A DNA stretch of 64,000 bases from Halobaculum sp. MBLA0143 (GTDB taxonomy: Archaea; Halobacteriota; Halobacteria; Halobacteriales; Haloferacaceae). Below, in pieces: positions 25,127 to 34,482 of the stretch (the stretch's first letter is position 1; every line of letters begins with the position of its first letter). The notes beneath the pieces are model-generated. The model had not been told where the DNA came from. It did not search any database and saw nothing but the letters and a program-made list of their open reading frames with translations. A program made the translations under genes and the position numbers. The stretch lies in the NCBI RefSeq assembly GCF_041361465.1, contig NZ_JBGKAC010000001.1, positions 1,674,001-1,738,000 on the forward strand, read 5' to 3'.

Positions 25127-25420
25127 CCGTTTCCTCCGTACCAGTAAGCTTCATTATGTCTTTCCCTCCGATTCGTGTTCGGGACTCACTCCCGAGTACC
25201 CACGGCGGCCCGGGCGACGGCACACGACGCCGGGGACCCGACCGTGTCGAAGCGAGGGTCCGCGAGGACTCGGCCGGTAGAACCGCGAGAACGGTCGCTC
25301 GTGACGTGGCAGGTCGCCGTCGATCCGGGTTGTCGTGTGGTCGCACGCACTGTCGCCACGGGTCTCGAGTCGGTTCACCGGGTGTGTGCCCGGGTGGCTG
25401 TCCTCGTCGACGACCGGTCG
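25127..25420. other. 294-base gap inside the pst operon, between pstS and pstC
   Basis: No gene is seen on either strand. In other genomes pstS often stands apart from pstCAB because far more binding protein than permease is needed; a partial terminator or processing site here would serve that. An AT-richer patch (aagcttcattatgtc, 25147-25161) near the pstC end is the only promoter-like stretch. Confidence 0.45.
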
Positions 25421-26488
25421 TCAGGACTGGTCCGGCAGCTTCGCCCGTTCCTCCTCGCGGCGGCTCTGTGGCAGCTTGAAGTAGTTGTTGGAGGCGACGA
25501 ATTTCTCCTGGCCGAAATCAGTCAGGATCATGTTGATGAACGCGGCCTCCTTGTTCGAGGTGTCCTCCCAGGTGTAACAGTGGAGGTCACGCGAGAGCGG
25601 GTACCCCTTCGCGCCGAGGTTCTTGCCGTACTCGTACACCGTCCCCTCCAGCTCCAACGAGATCGGCGGGACCGCACCGTCCTCCTCGACGAACGCCAGC
25701 GCGATGTAGGCGATCGCGTTGTCCGTGTTGGAGACGAGCGTCTTCACCTGCTGATTCTGACCCTTCCGGACGTCCGGGCTGATCGACGCGTCCGGGCTCC
25801 CGTAGAGGTTGGAACGGAACGAAGTGTCCGTCCCGGAGCCTTCCGCACGGCCGATGGCCTGGATCTCCTTGTCCGGGCCACCGACCTCGCTCCAGTTGGT
25901 GATCTCCTTCTTGTAGATCGCGCGCAGCTCGTCGCCCGTCAGCCCCGTGACGCCCCCGTCGTAGACCTCCCGAGAGACGACGATCGGCTGGCCGTCGACG
26001 CCGACGACGTGGTCGACGAAACTGTCGAGTGTGGACTGCTCGGCCTCCGGCAGCTCGGCCGAGACCGGCGCCGAGGAGTCACCGATGTCGACGCGCCCCT
26101 TCTGGACCGCCTCGACGCCCGTCCCGGAGTGAGACAGAGCGACGTTCACGAGGAACGGCGGCGTCGAGCGCTCTCCGGTCGCCTCGAAGCCGTACTGTCC
26201 CGCGAAGTAGTCGGCCAGGTTCTGGTCCGTGTCGATGTCGTACTGTCCCGGGCCCCAGTACTCCTCGTCGGCAGCCGGCGGGTTCCCGTTCCACAGGGCG
26301 GCCGCGCCGTTGGTGATCGGGTACACCGTAGAGGAGCCGTCGGCCGTCAGCGGGCCCGTGTCTCCGCCACCCCCGCCGCTGCCGCCGGTCTGTGTGCTGG
26401 CACAGCCGGCCGCACCGACGACTCCCGCTGCGGTTGCTGTCTGAACGAACCGACGTCGTGACACCGAGTCGGACGCATCTTGCGTCAT
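25421..26488 (-). CDS. pstS: phosphate-binding lipoprotein PstS
   Basis: A 355-residue binding protein. SRRRFVQTATAAGVVGAAGC joins a Tat motif to a lipobox (VGAAGC), so it is exported folded and lipid-anchored at Cys29, followed by a Gly-rich linker. LTADGSSTVYPITNGAA and ALSHSGTGVEAVQKGRVDIGDSS contain the phosphate-contacting Ser/Thr and Asp residues of PstS, and AIGRAEGSGTDTSFR is the hinge-side phosphate loop. It delivers phosphate to PstC/PstA. The gene is divergent from the AbrB-PhoU regulator and carries its own TATA-like box. Confidence 0.96.
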   Translation of the reverse strand: MTQDASDSVSRRRFVQTATAAGVVGAAGCASTQTGGSGGGGGDTGPLTADGSSTVYPITNGAAALWNGNPPAADEEYWGPGQYDIDTDQNLADYFAGQYGFEATGERSTPPFLVNVALSHSGTGVEAVQKGRVDIGDSSAPVSAELPEAEQSTLDSFVDHVVGVDGQPIVVSREVYDGGVTGLTGDELRAIYKKEITNWSEVGGPDKEIQAIGRAEGSGTDTSFRSNLYGSPDASISPDVRKGQNQQVKTLVSNTDNAIAYIALAFVEEDGAVPPISLELEGTVYEYGKNLGAKGYPLSRDLHCYTWEDTSNKEAAFINMILTDFGQEKFVASNNYFKLPQSRREEERAKLPDQS

Positions 26489-26790
26489 CGCTCTGACTCT
26501 CAGTTGGAATCGTTAAGTAGGCTTGTATGTCTTCTATATATGTCGCTGCGTGACAACTGTTTTCATGGACGCTGGAATCGACTCCGTGCCACTACCACAG
26601 GGTCGTACCACTGCATCCCGACAAACCGGCCGCCTCTGCCGGGAAACGAGAGATATCGAGATGTACCGAGACGCCGGCAGTTCCTATCAAGATTATGAAA
26701 CGCGCGGGGACTGAAGTCTGTGGCCGACCCGGACGGCAGAATATATAGATATTCGGCAGGCTTTTACCCGTGGTCACAGAAGCGGCGGAC
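26489..26790. promoter_or_regulatory. divergent pstS / phoU-like promoter region
   Basis: This 302-base spacer is the AT-richest DNA of the pst region. The nonamer ATATATAGA occurs once for each gene: at 26533-26541 on the minus strand (45-53 bases before the pstS ATG) and at 26741-26749 on the plus strand (42-50 bases before the phoU-like ATG). Equal sequence and nearly equal distance suggest a shared promoter design, with leaders of roughly 20 bases. A regulatory box for phosphate starvation is likely between or near them; I could not define one by eye. Confidence 0.6.
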
Positions 26791-27807
26791 ATGGTCGAGA
26801 CCCGGAAGGTCCAGGTCACGGGCGGATCGACGTACACGGTGTCGATCCCCAAAGACTGGGCCACCGAGAACGGCGTCAGCGCCGGGAGCGAAGTCGAGTT
26901 CTACCCGGAGGGTGACTCGTTGTTCCTCACGCCAGTCTCCGAGGAGGAGCGCACGGAGGGGACGTTGGACGTCGGCGAGCTCGCCGGCGAGGAGCTCACC
27001 CGGGCGGTGATGACGATGTACGTCTCCGGATTCGACATCATCGCTCTGGAGTCGTCACGGATCACCAACGACCAACGCCGGACGATCCGGGACGCCGTTC
27101 AGGGGCTCGTCGGGCTCGAAGTGCTGGAGGAGACCCGCGACCGGGTCGTCATCCGCGACCTGTTGGACTCCTCGGAGCTGTCGATCCACAACGCCGTCAC
27201 CCGGATGCGGCTGATCGCCCTCTCGATGCTGGAAGACACCGTCGCGGCGCTCACCGAGGGGGACTCCGACATGGCTCGGGACGTCATCCAGCGCGACGAC
27301 GACGTCGACCGGCTGTACATGGTGGTCTCTCGGATCTTCCGGTCGACGCTCCGGACACCGAAGGCCGCCGAGGAGCTGGGACTGGACAGAGAGTCCTGTT
27401 TCGACTACCACGCCAGCGCCCGGCAGCTGGAGCGCACGGCCGACCACGCCACCAAGATCGCACACCTCACGCTGGAACTGGACACCTCCGAGGACGCCGG
27501 ACCCGTCCCCGAGGAGCTGACCGACGCCCTGGAGGAACTGCGCGTCAAGGCCGCCGCCGTCGTCAACGACGCGATGGACGCACTGTTCGAAGAGGAGCCG
27601 AACGACGCGAACCGACAGGCGAACCGAGCCCGCAGCCGCGTCCGCGAGATCGACCAGCGAGCCCGCGAGATCGACGAACTCCTCCGTGATCTCAATCCCG
27701 CACGCGCACAGTTGCTCGGGCTCGTCGTCGACTCCGTCTCCCGAGCGGCCGACTACGGCGGGAACATCGCCGAGACGGCGCTCCAGAAGGCCGCCCCGAC
27801 GCCGTGA
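26791..27807 (+). CDS. phosphate regulator: SpoVT/AbrB DNA-binding domain fused to PhoU domains
   Basis: A 338-residue protein. Residues 1-45 (VETRKVQVTGGSTYTVSIPKDWA, then GSEVEFYPEG) are a swapped-hairpin AbrB/SpoVT domain, a DNA-binding fold. The rest is helical with PhoU repeats: EDTVAALTEGDSDMARDVIQRDDDVDRLY carries the conserved E/DxxxD metal-cluster motif, and YHASARQLERTADHATKIA the second copy. PhoU proteins restrain the Pst transporter when phosphate is ample; here the fused AbrB domain would let it act on the pst promoters directly. The ATG at 26791 is preferred over a GTG at 26770. It is divergent from pstS. Confidence 0.93.
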   Translation: MVETRKVQVTGGSTYTVSIPKDWATENGVSAGSEVEFYPEGDSLFLTPVSEEERTEGTLDVGELAGEELTRAVMTMYVSGFDIIALESSRITNDQRRTIRDAVQGLVGLEVLEETRDRVVIRDLLDSSELSIHNAVTRMRLIALSMLEDTVAALTEGDSDMARDVIQRDDDVDRLYMVVSRIFRSTLRTPKAAEELGLDRESCFDYHASARQLERTADHATKIAHLTLELDTSEDAGPVPEELTDALEELRVKAAAVVNDAMDALFEEEPNDANRQANRARSRVREIDQRAREIDELLRDLNPARAQLLGLVVDSVSRAADYGGNIAETALQKAAPTP

Positions 27808-27855
27808 CGCGGGGCGATCCCGAGAGGTGAAGTTCACCCCTGGCGTACGCCGAGT

Positions 27856-28416
27856 ATGCGACTCCAGGTCCGCGATCACGTCCCGGCGGTCACGGCGATC
27901 CTGACGGTCGTGTCGCTGGCGCTCGTGTTCGGTGCCGCGCTCCAGGTGTTTCCCGCTTCTGCGATCCCCCGGCTGTCCGAGCGAGGGTTCGACCTGATCC
28001 CACACGTCAACGCCGTCGTCAGCACGGCCGCGATCGTGACGATCCTGGGAGGTGTTCGCGAGATCCGCCGCGGCAACGTCTCTCGCCACCGTGCGCTCAT
28101 GCTCGCCTCGCTCGGTCTGTTCGCCGTCTTCCTCGTGTTGTACCTCTACAAGGTGACGGTCCAGGGTCCCGCCGACTTCCCCGGACCGGAGACGATCTAC
28201 CAGTTCGTCTACCTCCCGGTGTTGGCGATCCACATCCTGCTCGCCATCGCGTGTATCCCGTTGCTGTACTACGTCGCCCTACTGGGGCTGACCCGCCCGA
28301 TCGCCGAGATCTACGAGTCGAGTCACCGCCAGTTCGGCCGGGTCGCCGCGTCGCTGTGGCTCGTCTCGTTCGTGTTGGGTAACGTCGTGTACGCGATGAT
28401 CTACGTGGTCTACTGA
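27856..28416 (+). CDS. DUF420 membrane protein
   Basis: A 186-residue protein with about five membrane helices. HVNAVVSTAAIVTILGGVREIRRGNVSRHRALML and YKVTVQGPADFPG, then VYLPVLAIHILLAIACIPL, match the DUF420 family, which in bacteria (YozB/CtaM) is linked to assembly of heme-copper terminal oxidases. The conserved His residues in the second and fourth helices are present. In haloarchaea the family occurs near oxidase or heme genes, but here its neighbours are phoU-like and dsbB. Its 3' end overlaps the convergent dsbB gene by 7 bases. Confidence 0.86.
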   Translation: MRLQVRDHVPAVTAILTVVSLALVFGAALQVFPASAIPRLSERGFDLIPHVNAVVSTAAIVTILGGVREIRRGNVSRHRALMLASLGLFAVFLVLYLYKVTVQGPADFPGPETIYQFVYLPVLAIHILLAIACIPLLYYVALLGLTRPIAEIYESSHRQFGRVAASLWLVSFVLGNVVYAMIYVVY

Positions 28417-28844
28417 CCCAGCCACGCTAGCAAGCTCCCGGCGCCGATCAGGAGAAACGCCGTCAGCGCCAGGTTCGGCACGGACAGCCCGAGCAGTTGG
28501 TACTGTACCGCGCCACACGACACGGCGCCGCCACAGGTCGTACTCGTCGTCGTCGCCTGGAGGTACGAGTGGTACGCGGCCGTCGCCGCTCCCAGCGTCG
28601 ACAGGGGGAGCACGCTCCGCACGACGGTCGCTCGGCCCTCTACGGTCGCCACACCCAAGACGACGACCAACGGGTACGCGAAGATTCGCTGCACCCAACA
28701 GAGCTCACACGGGACCAACCCCAGCACCTCGCTGAGGTAGAGACTCCCGCCGGTGGCCGCGAGCGCGACGAGCCACGCCGCCCCGAGCAACGGCCGCGTG
28801 CCGAGTCGGTCGGTCAGTCCGGTTCCCGCCTGGAGTGTACTCAC
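28410..28844 (-). CDS. dsbB: disulfide bond formation protein DsbB
   Basis: A 144-residue four-helix membrane protein. PCELCWVQR (Cys46, Cys49) is the first catalytic pair on the outer loop, preceding helix two; TCGGAVSC (Cys104, Cys110) is the second pair on the large loop. DsbB reoxidises the exported thiol oxidase and passes electrons to quinone. It would be relevant to the disulfide-rich exported proteins encoded elsewhere in the window, though not linked to them. No DsbA-like gene is adjacent. The start is the ATG at 28844. Confidence 0.93.
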   Translation of the reverse strand: MSTLQAGTGLTDRLGTRPLLGAAWLVALAATGGSLYLSEVLGLVPCELCWVQRIFAYPLVVVLGVATVEGRATVVRSVLPLSTLGAATAAYHSYLQATTTSTTCGGAVSCGAVQYQLLGLSVPNLALTAFLLIGAGSLLAWLGQ

Positions 28845-28925
28845 AGTGTATAGTTCATCGTATGCGTGTGAATAGTTCTGTCGCCCACGGCGGGTTCTGT
28901 CGCCCGTTCGCAGCCGGCAGCGTCG

Positions 28926-29582
28926 TCAGCCGCCGTCGGCGTGGTTGAGTGCGGTCGTGTACGCCTCCCGAACCTCGGTGAACGTCTCCCGGTCTCCTCC
29001 CTGGTCCGGGTGGACCTCCTTCACCCGTTCGCGGTAGGCCGCCTCCACCCGCTGGCTGTCCGCGGTCGTCTCCAGCCCCAGGGTGTCGAACGCCTCGGCG
29101 ACCGGGTCGGGCGCCGACTCCGGGCCGAGGTGGACGTTCGGCACGTCGAACGGCAGCCGGCGACCGAGGTGGTGGCCCGGCATCTCCTCTTCGATCAGGA
29201 CGACGAACAACCCCTCCGGGTCCGGCTCCGCGTCGAACTCCACGTTGCCGGTCGCGTCCGGGTCGGCGTTCGTCAGCCCGAAGTACGTCTGCGGGTCGAA
29301 CGTGATCGCCACCTCCCGGTCCGGGAGGTAGAACGCGACCCGTCGGTCGAACAGTTCCACCTTCTCGGCGTAGCGTTCGTCGATCTGGCCGAGGTAGTCT
29401 CTGATCTCGGCGTGGCGACGCGTCGTCCCGTCGACGCGCCGGCCGTCCGTCCGTGACTCCGTCGCCGGCGACAGCCGGACGCCGACCGCGAACAACAGCG
29501 CGACCCCCGCAGACAGCGCAGCCCCCAAGACGAGCCCGGTGACGAGCCAGCCCGGGAGCGCGGCGAACAACTCGGCGAGCAC
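28926..29582 (-). CDS. membrane-anchored J-domain protein
   Basis: A 218-residue protein starting at a GTG (VLAELFAALPGWLVTG). Residues 9-37 form a membrane helix. A middle region of about 110 residues has no known motif. The C-terminal ~55 residues are a J domain: LGLETTADSQRVEAAYRERVKEVHPDQGGD with the HPD tripeptide that stimulates DnaK ATPase. The longer reading to 29735 starts in low-complexity DNA and is rejected. The protein probably recruits Hsp70 to the inner face of the membrane; its client is unknown. The gene is next to the helicase gene with the same direction. Confidence 0.8.
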   Translation of the reverse strand: MLAELFAALPGWLVTGLVLGAALSAGVALLFAVGVRLSPATESRTDGRRVDGTTRRHAEIRDYLGQIDERYAEKVELFDRRVAFYLPDREVAITFDPQTYFGLTNADPDATGNVEFDAEPDPEGLFVVLIEEEMPGHHLGRRLPFDVPNVHLGPESAPDPVAEAFDTLGLETTADSQRVEAAYRERVKEVHPDQGGDRETFTEVREAYTTALNHADGG

Positions 29583-29650
29583 ACTCCCCCCTGTGTGCCC
29601 GGCGGATTTCAATTTCCCGGGAACGGCGGCGCCGTCGTCTCGGGAACGAC

Positions 29651-31600
29651 TCAGAGCTGCCCGCGGAGCCGAGTGATCTCGGGGACGGACACTCCTTCCA
29701 CGTCCGCCAGTGCCGCCGCGGCCCCCAACAGCCACTCTGCGCGTTCGACCCGCGACTCCAGGTCACCCGGGCCGATCCGGTACTCCGCCACCAACTCCTC
29801 GGCGCTCGCTCCCTCCGTCCACGCCAGGAGAATACGGGCGGTCTTGACCGACTCCAGCCAGGACTCGAACGCGTCGGGCTCGTCCATCCCGGTCGTCAAC
29901 TCGTCGGCGTGTCGCCTGGCGAACTGGTACAGCGACGCCCGTTCGCTGTTGCCCAGGTACGTGTCGTCCATGTCCGGCGTGTCACACACCACCTCCAACA
30001 CGGTGAGCGGGGTGACGCTGTCTGCCGGCCGGTCAGCAATCTGACGGAGTCCGTCGACGATCCGGCGGCCCGTCTCCGGGGTGACGTACTGGCGAGACAC
30101 CTGTCGGCCCAACGCCGTCGCCGACAGTTCTACGCCCGGCTCGTCGACGGGCGCGAGGAACTCCGCCTCGATCAGCTCCGCGATCACGTCGCCGACGACG
30201 CCGCCCAGGTCCGGGTTCGGCGTGCGGTGGGCGTAGAACGTCTCCCCCAACAGTTCCAGGATCTCGGCCTGTGAGTCGGCGAAGCCGGCCGCGACGACCG
30301 CGAGGACGTGGGTCCGCAGCGCCGCCCGGTCTCGCAGTTGGCTCTCGACGGCCTCCGGGTCGGCGTCGACGTACCGCTCCCACAGCTCCTCGCGGCTGTC
30401 CGGGCTGCCGACGAGCACCGCCTCGCCGTACGGGTCCAGGCCGGGACGGCCGGCCCGCCCGGCCATCTGGTGAACTTCGAGCGTCGGGAGCCACTCCGTG
30501 CCGGAGCCGGTGTAGCGGCGTTGGTCGCGGACGACCACCCGCCGGGCGGGGACGTTCACGCCCGCGGCCAGCGTCGGGGTGGCGCAGATCACCGCCAGTT
30601 CCCGGTCGCGGAACGCCGTCTCGACGGTCGACCGGTGGTCCGAGCGGAGCCCGGCGTGGTGGAAGGCGACGCCCCAGGCGGCGGCCTCCGCGAGGCGGCG
30701 CCCCTGCTCCGTCGTCCCGGTCTGGCGCAGTTCCTCGGCGACCGCCGCCGCTTCCATGCCGATGCCGGCCGTCTCGGCGAACCGTTCTTCGGCGAGCCGC
30801 TCTGCCAGCTCCTCGGCCTCCCGGCGTGACCTGACGAACGCCAGCGCCTGCCCGCCGTCGGCGACGGCGGCGTCGACCAGGTCCGCCGTCGCCACCGTGT
30901 CGTCGGCCGGCTCGCTCGTCTCGTCGGACGGGAGTCGCCGACGCTCGCCGTCGTCGAACGTCACGAGGCCGTCGGCGTACACCCCGGTCCGGAGTTCGAT
31001 CGGTCGCCACTCGGACTCTACGAGTTCGGCGTCCAGCCAGCCGGCGATCGCGGCCGGGTTGTCCACCGTCGCCGACAACGCCACCACCTGCGGGTCGTCC
31101 GTCCGGCGGCGGAGCGTCGCCAGCGTCACCTCCAGTGTCGGTCCGCGACCGGGCGACCCGAGGAGGTGGACCTCGTCGACGACGACACACGCCAGGTTCT
31201 CGATCCAGCCCGCACGGTTCCGGATCGCAGAGTCCACCTTCTCGGAGGTGGCGACGACCACGTCGTGGTCGGCCAACTCCGCGGCCGCAGAGTCGTAGTC
31301 ACCGGTCGCGATGCCGGCGCTCACGCCCGGGAGTTCGGCGAACTCCTCGTACTTCTCGCGGGCCAGCGCCCGCAGCGGACAGACGTACAGCCCCGGACCG
31401 TCGGCCGACAACAGCGCCAACTGCGCGACGAGCGTCTTGCCGGAGGCGGTCGGGATCGCACACACCAGGTTCTGTCCGTCACAGACGCCGCCCTCGACCG
31501 CCGCCGCCTGCGGGGGGTACAGCTCCTCGATTCCCGCGGCCGCGAAGTGGTCCGTGTACCGCTCCGCGAGCGGGAGTTCGCCGACGTGCACGTTACTCAC
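29651..31600 (-). CDS. Ski2/Hel308-type DEAD-box helicase
   Basis: A 649-residue superfamily 2 helicase. IPTASGKTLVAQ is motif I, PLRALAREKYEEF Ia, VVVDEVHLLG motif II (DEVH), ALSATV motif III, FHHAGLRSDHR motif IV region, CATPTLAAGVNVPA motif V and QMAGRAGRPG motif VI. The C-terminal part carries the winged helix and ratchet domains of the Hel308 family. Hel308 unwinds lagging strands at stalled forks; haloarchaea often have a long Hel308 and a shorter paralogue such as this one. The GTG at 31600 is the first start next to the conserved N-terminus; a TTG at 31618 is the alternative. Confidence 0.9.
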   Translation of the reverse strand: MSNVHVGELPLAERYTDHFAAAGIEELYPPQAAAVEGGVCDGQNLVCAIPTASGKTLVAQLALLSADGPGLYVCPLRALAREKYEEFAELPGVSAGIATGDYDSAAAELADHDVVVATSEKVDSAIRNRAGWIENLACVVVDEVHLLGSPGRGPTLEVTLATLRRRTDDPQVVALSATVDNPAAIAGWLDAELVESEWRPIELRTGVYADGLVTFDDGERRRLPSDETSEPADDTVATADLVDAAVADGGQALAFVRSRREAEELAERLAEERFAETAGIGMEAAAVAEELRQTGTTEQGRRLAEAAAWGVAFHHAGLRSDHRSTVETAFRDRELAVICATPTLAAGVNVPARRVVVRDQRRYTGSGTEWLPTLEVHQMAGRAGRPGLDPYGEAVLVGSPDSREELWERYVDADPEAVESQLRDRAALRTHVLAVVAAGFADSQAEILELLGETFYAHRTPNPDLGGVVGDVIAELIEAEFLAPVDEPGVELSATALGRQVSRQYVTPETGRRIVDGLRQIADRPADSVTPLTVLEVVCDTPDMDDTYLGNSERASLYQFARRHADELTTGMDEPDAFESWLESVKTARILLAWTEGASAEELVAEYRIGPGDLESRVERAEWLLGAAAALADVEGVSVPEITRLRGQL

Positions 31601-31752
31601 TGGGGCGTGATCGTACAAAAACCCGGGGTACGCCGGGGTTGGAGGCGACTTCCGGGTCGGCCGCGTGTGCTGCCGTTCGTCGGTGACTCCCGGGTCGGCC
31701 GTGTGCGCTGCCGTGCGTCAGCGACTTACCGGCCGACCGCGAACCGTCCGGC

Positions 31753-32550
31753 GTGACAGACGAGACGGACGCCGCGACCGTGGCGACGGACGGCGGGAGC
31801 GACGAGAGCGAGGCGGACGACGGAGACGGCACGCCCCAGGCGGACGGCGCCTGGATCTCCTTGTTCTCCGGGGGCAAAGACTCCTCGTGGGCGCTGTACC
31901 GAGCGCTCGAACGCGGCCTCCCGGTCGAGCGACTGCTCACCGTCCACCCGGGCGACGACTCGTACATGTACCACGTCCCGGAGACGGGGCTGACGACGCT
32001 GGCGGCCGAGAGCGTCGGCGTCCCACTGATCGAGGTGGACCCCGGGTCGTTCGACGCCGAGGAGGCGACGGACAGCGGCGCCCAGGGTGACCGGGAGCTG
32101 GAGCCGATGGAGGAGCGACTGGCGGCGTTCGCCGACGAGCGAGGGCTCGCGGGCGTCACCGCCGGGGCCGTCGAGTCGGAGTTCCAGACCAGCCGCATCC
32201 AGGCGATGTGTGACCGGCTCGACATCGACCTGTTCGCGCCGCTGTGGCAGCGAGACCCCGTCGAACTGGGCGAGTCGATGCTCGCGGCCGGCTTCGAGAT
32301 CACGGTGATCCAGGTCGCCGCCGCCGGGTTAGACGAGTCCTGGCTCGGCCGCACGCTGGACCACGACGCACTGTCGGAGCTGACGGAACTCCGAGAGGAG
32401 TACGGTGTCCACCCGCTCGGCGAGGGCGGCGAGTTCGAGACGTTCGTCACCGACGGCCCGCACATGGACCGCCCGGTCGAGATCGACTACGAGACGGAGT
32501 GGGACGGCAGCCGCGGCCGGATTCGGGTAACGGACGCACGGCTCGGGTGA
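31753..32550 (+). CDS. dph6: diphthine-ammonia ligase (Dph6)
   Basis: A 265-residue PP-loop ATP pyrophosphatase with SGGKDS at residues 39-44 (the N-type ATP loop), then GDDSYMYHVP, and a late EYGVHPLGEGGEFETFVTDGPHM that is the Dph6 signature. It performs the last amidation in the synthesis of diphthamide on elongation factor 2. The first ~32 residues are an acidic, low-complexity tail. The GTG at 31753 is supported by a cttaccg element 22-29 bases upstream. It is divergent from the helicase gene. Confidence 0.92.
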   Translation: MTDETDAATVATDGGSDESEADDGDGTPQADGAWISLFSGGKDSSWALYRALERGLPVERLLTVHPGDDSYMYHVPETGLTTLAAESVGVPLIEVDPGSFDAEEATDSGAQGDRELEPMEERLAAFADERGLAGVTAGAVESEFQTSRIQAMCDRLDIDLFAPLWQRDPVELGESMLAAGFEITVIQVAAAGLDESWLGRTLDHDALSELTELREEYGVHPLGEGGEFETFVTDGPHMDRPVEIDYETEWDGSRGRIRVTDARLG

Positions 32551-32607
32551 CGCAACGACCCGACGACAGGGTCGTCGCCGTCGGTCACCGGAGGTGTTGC
32601 CGCGACC

Positions 32608-33576
32608 TCAGTCGTCGCTGTCGATCCGAGAGTGTTGCCCGATCAGACTCCCGGTCAGCGACACGCCCGTGACCGTCGCGGCCTCGTCGACGACGGACCG
32701 CTCGAGGCTCGCACCCCGAACGGTCGCGTCCGGGAACACGACCGTCTCGGAGAGGTCCGCGTCCTCGACGGTCGCGCCGGGCATGACGTGGACGCTCTCG
32801 CCCAACTGACTGTCCGTCACGGTCGCGTCGTCGGCCACGAGCGTCTCCCCGCCCAAGGCGTAGTCGACGGCGTCGAGGTACGACGACGCCGTCCCGATAT
32901 CGAACCACGCGCCGTCGAAGGTGAACGCCTCGACCCGCTGGCGCTCCTGGAGCCACTGGAGAAGCCACCCCGGCTCGTCCGGGTTGTTGTCGTCCGAGAG
33001 GTAGGTGTCCAGCTCCGGCAGCGTCTCTCGCGGGAACGCGTAGCAGGCGATCGACACGAGCGTGCTCTTGGGGTCGTCCGGCTTCTCCTGGAAGTCGATC
33101 ACCTCCGTCCCGTCCAGTTCGACCAGCCCGTAGCTCTTGGCCCGTTCGCGCGAGCCCACGTCGTAGGCCGCCAGCGTCGGCGCGCCGGCGTCCTCGAAGA
33201 AGTCCACGAACGACGCCACGTCGAACGACAGCATGTTGTCGCCCGCGACGACCATCAGATCGTCGTCGACCCCCTCCCGTTCGATCAACTGCGCCAGCGC
33301 CCCGACGACGCCGAACTTCTCCGACTCCTCGGTCGTGTCCTCGACGGACACCGTCGGCTTCTCGAAGTCGGAGTCGGCGAGGTACGACTCGAACTCGCCG
33401 GCGAACCGTTCGTTGGTCGAGACGTAGACGGTGTCGATCCGGTCGTCTGCCTCCAGGTCGGCGAACACGCCGTCGATCACCGTCCGGTCGCCGACCGGCA
33501 GGAACATCTTCGGTCTGTGCCGCGTGATCGGCCACATCCGTGTCGCGTACCCACCGGCGAGGACGATTGCCTCCAT
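32608..33576 (-). CDS. NDP-sugar synthase (nucleotidyltransferase with left-handed beta-helix tail)
   Basis: A 322-residue protein. EAIVLAGGYATRMWPITRHRPKMFLPVG is the sugar-1-phosphate nucleotidyltransferase motif (LAGGxGTRL...KP variant). VVAGDNMLS holds the metal-binding Asp, and YGLVELDG and FQEKP are the sugar-contact segments. The last ~75 residues are hexapeptide repeats (VHVMPGATVEDADLSETVV). It is close to haloarchaeal AglF and RmlA-like enzymes that make UDP- or dTDP-glucose for surface glycans, but the exact sugar is not decided by motifs. The ATG at 33576 begins the fold. Confidence 0.88.
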   Translation of the reverse strand: MEAIVLAGGYATRMWPITRHRPKMFLPVGDRTVIDGVFADLEADDRIDTVYVSTNERFAGEFESYLADSDFEKPTVSVEDTTEESEKFGVVGALAQLIEREGVDDDLMVVAGDNMLSFDVASFVDFFEDAGAPTLAAYDVGSRERAKSYGLVELDGTEVIDFQEKPDDPKSTLVSIACYAFPRETLPELDTYLSDDNNPDEPGWLLQWLQERQRVEAFTFDGAWFDIGTASSYLDAVDYALGGETLVADDATVTDSQLGESVHVMPGATVEDADLSETVVFPDATVRGASLERSVVDEAATVTGVSLTGSLIGQHSRIDSDD

Positions 33577-33681
33577 ACTCGATGTGTCTGTGGGCCCCGT
33601 CAAGACGTTTGCCCTTCCGAGGCTACTCGGTCGGCGGTCGCCACCCGAGGCTACTTGGTCGGCGACCCACTCGGGGGAGAC

Positions 33682-34482
33682 GTGAGTACAGAACACGTCA
33701 GAGAGCCGTACGATCCGGACGCCGACCACGCCTACCCGGACGACCGGCTCAACGAGATCCTGCCGGCGGTACGCGAGGACGCAGAGATCCAGACGTACCT
33801 CCGGGCGCAGAACGTCAACGCCGTCACCCGGAAGGGGTACAACGACCACGGCGCCAAACACATCGAGATCGTCCGCAACCGTGCGCTGACGCTGTACGAC
33901 CTCCTCAAACGCGGCGGTGTCGCGTTCAACGGCGCGAGCGACCAGGGGTTAGACGAGGCGGACGAACCCGTGATCGTCGCCTTGGCCGCCACGCTCCACG
34001 ACATCGGCCACGTCGTCCACCGCGACGAACACGCCTACTACTCCATCCCACTCGCCGCCGACGTGTTGGACCGGTTCCTCGCCGACTTCTACGACACGAG
34101 CGAACGCGTCCGGGTGAAAGGCGAAGTGCTCCACGCCATCCTCTGTCACCACACTCCCGAGGACCCGCTCACGACCGAAGCCGGCGTCATCCGCGTCGCC
34201 GACGCCCTCGACATGGAACGGGGACGTTCGCGGATGCCCTACCAGAAGGGCTCGCGTGGCATCGACACCCTCTCGTCGCAGGCGATCAAGCGCGTCTCGC
34301 TGCGCGCCGGGGAGGATCGCCCCGTCCTCGTCGAGATCGAGATGGAGGGCGCCGTCGGCGTCTACCAGGTCGACAATCTGCTGAAGGCGAAGCTGGCCGA
34401 CTCCAGGCTGGAAGACGACGTACGGATCGTCGCCGTGAACGCGACGGAAGACGAGGCGTTGGTGGAACGGATCGAGTTGTAG
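33682..34482 (+). CDS. HD-domain phosphohydrolase
   Basis: A 266-residue protein with HGAKHIEIV and ATLHDIGHVVHRDEH, which supply the H...HD...D metal residues of the HD superfamily (the HD pair is in LHDIGH), and AILCHHTPED with further His residues. It probably hydrolyses a nucleotide or phosphate ester. Many haloarchaea have this protein, annotated only as HD domain-containing. The GTG at 33682 begins VSTEHVREPYDPDADHAY. It is divergent from the sugar synthase. The stop codon is directly next to the stop of the convergent DUF6338-like gene, with no spacer between 34482 and 34483. Confidence 0.87.
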   Translation: MSTEHVREPYDPDADHAYPDDRLNEILPAVREDAEIQTYLRAQNVNAVTRKGYNDHGAKHIEIVRNRALTLYDLLKRGGVAFNGASDQGLDEADEPVIVALAATLHDIGHVVHRDEHAYYSIPLAADVLDRFLADFYDTSERVRVKGEVLHAILCHHTPEDPLTTEAGVIRVADALDMERGRSRMPYQKGSRGIDTLSSQAIKRVSLRAGEDRPVLVEIEMEGAVGVYQVDNLLKAKLADSRLEDDVRIVAVNATEDEALVERIEL

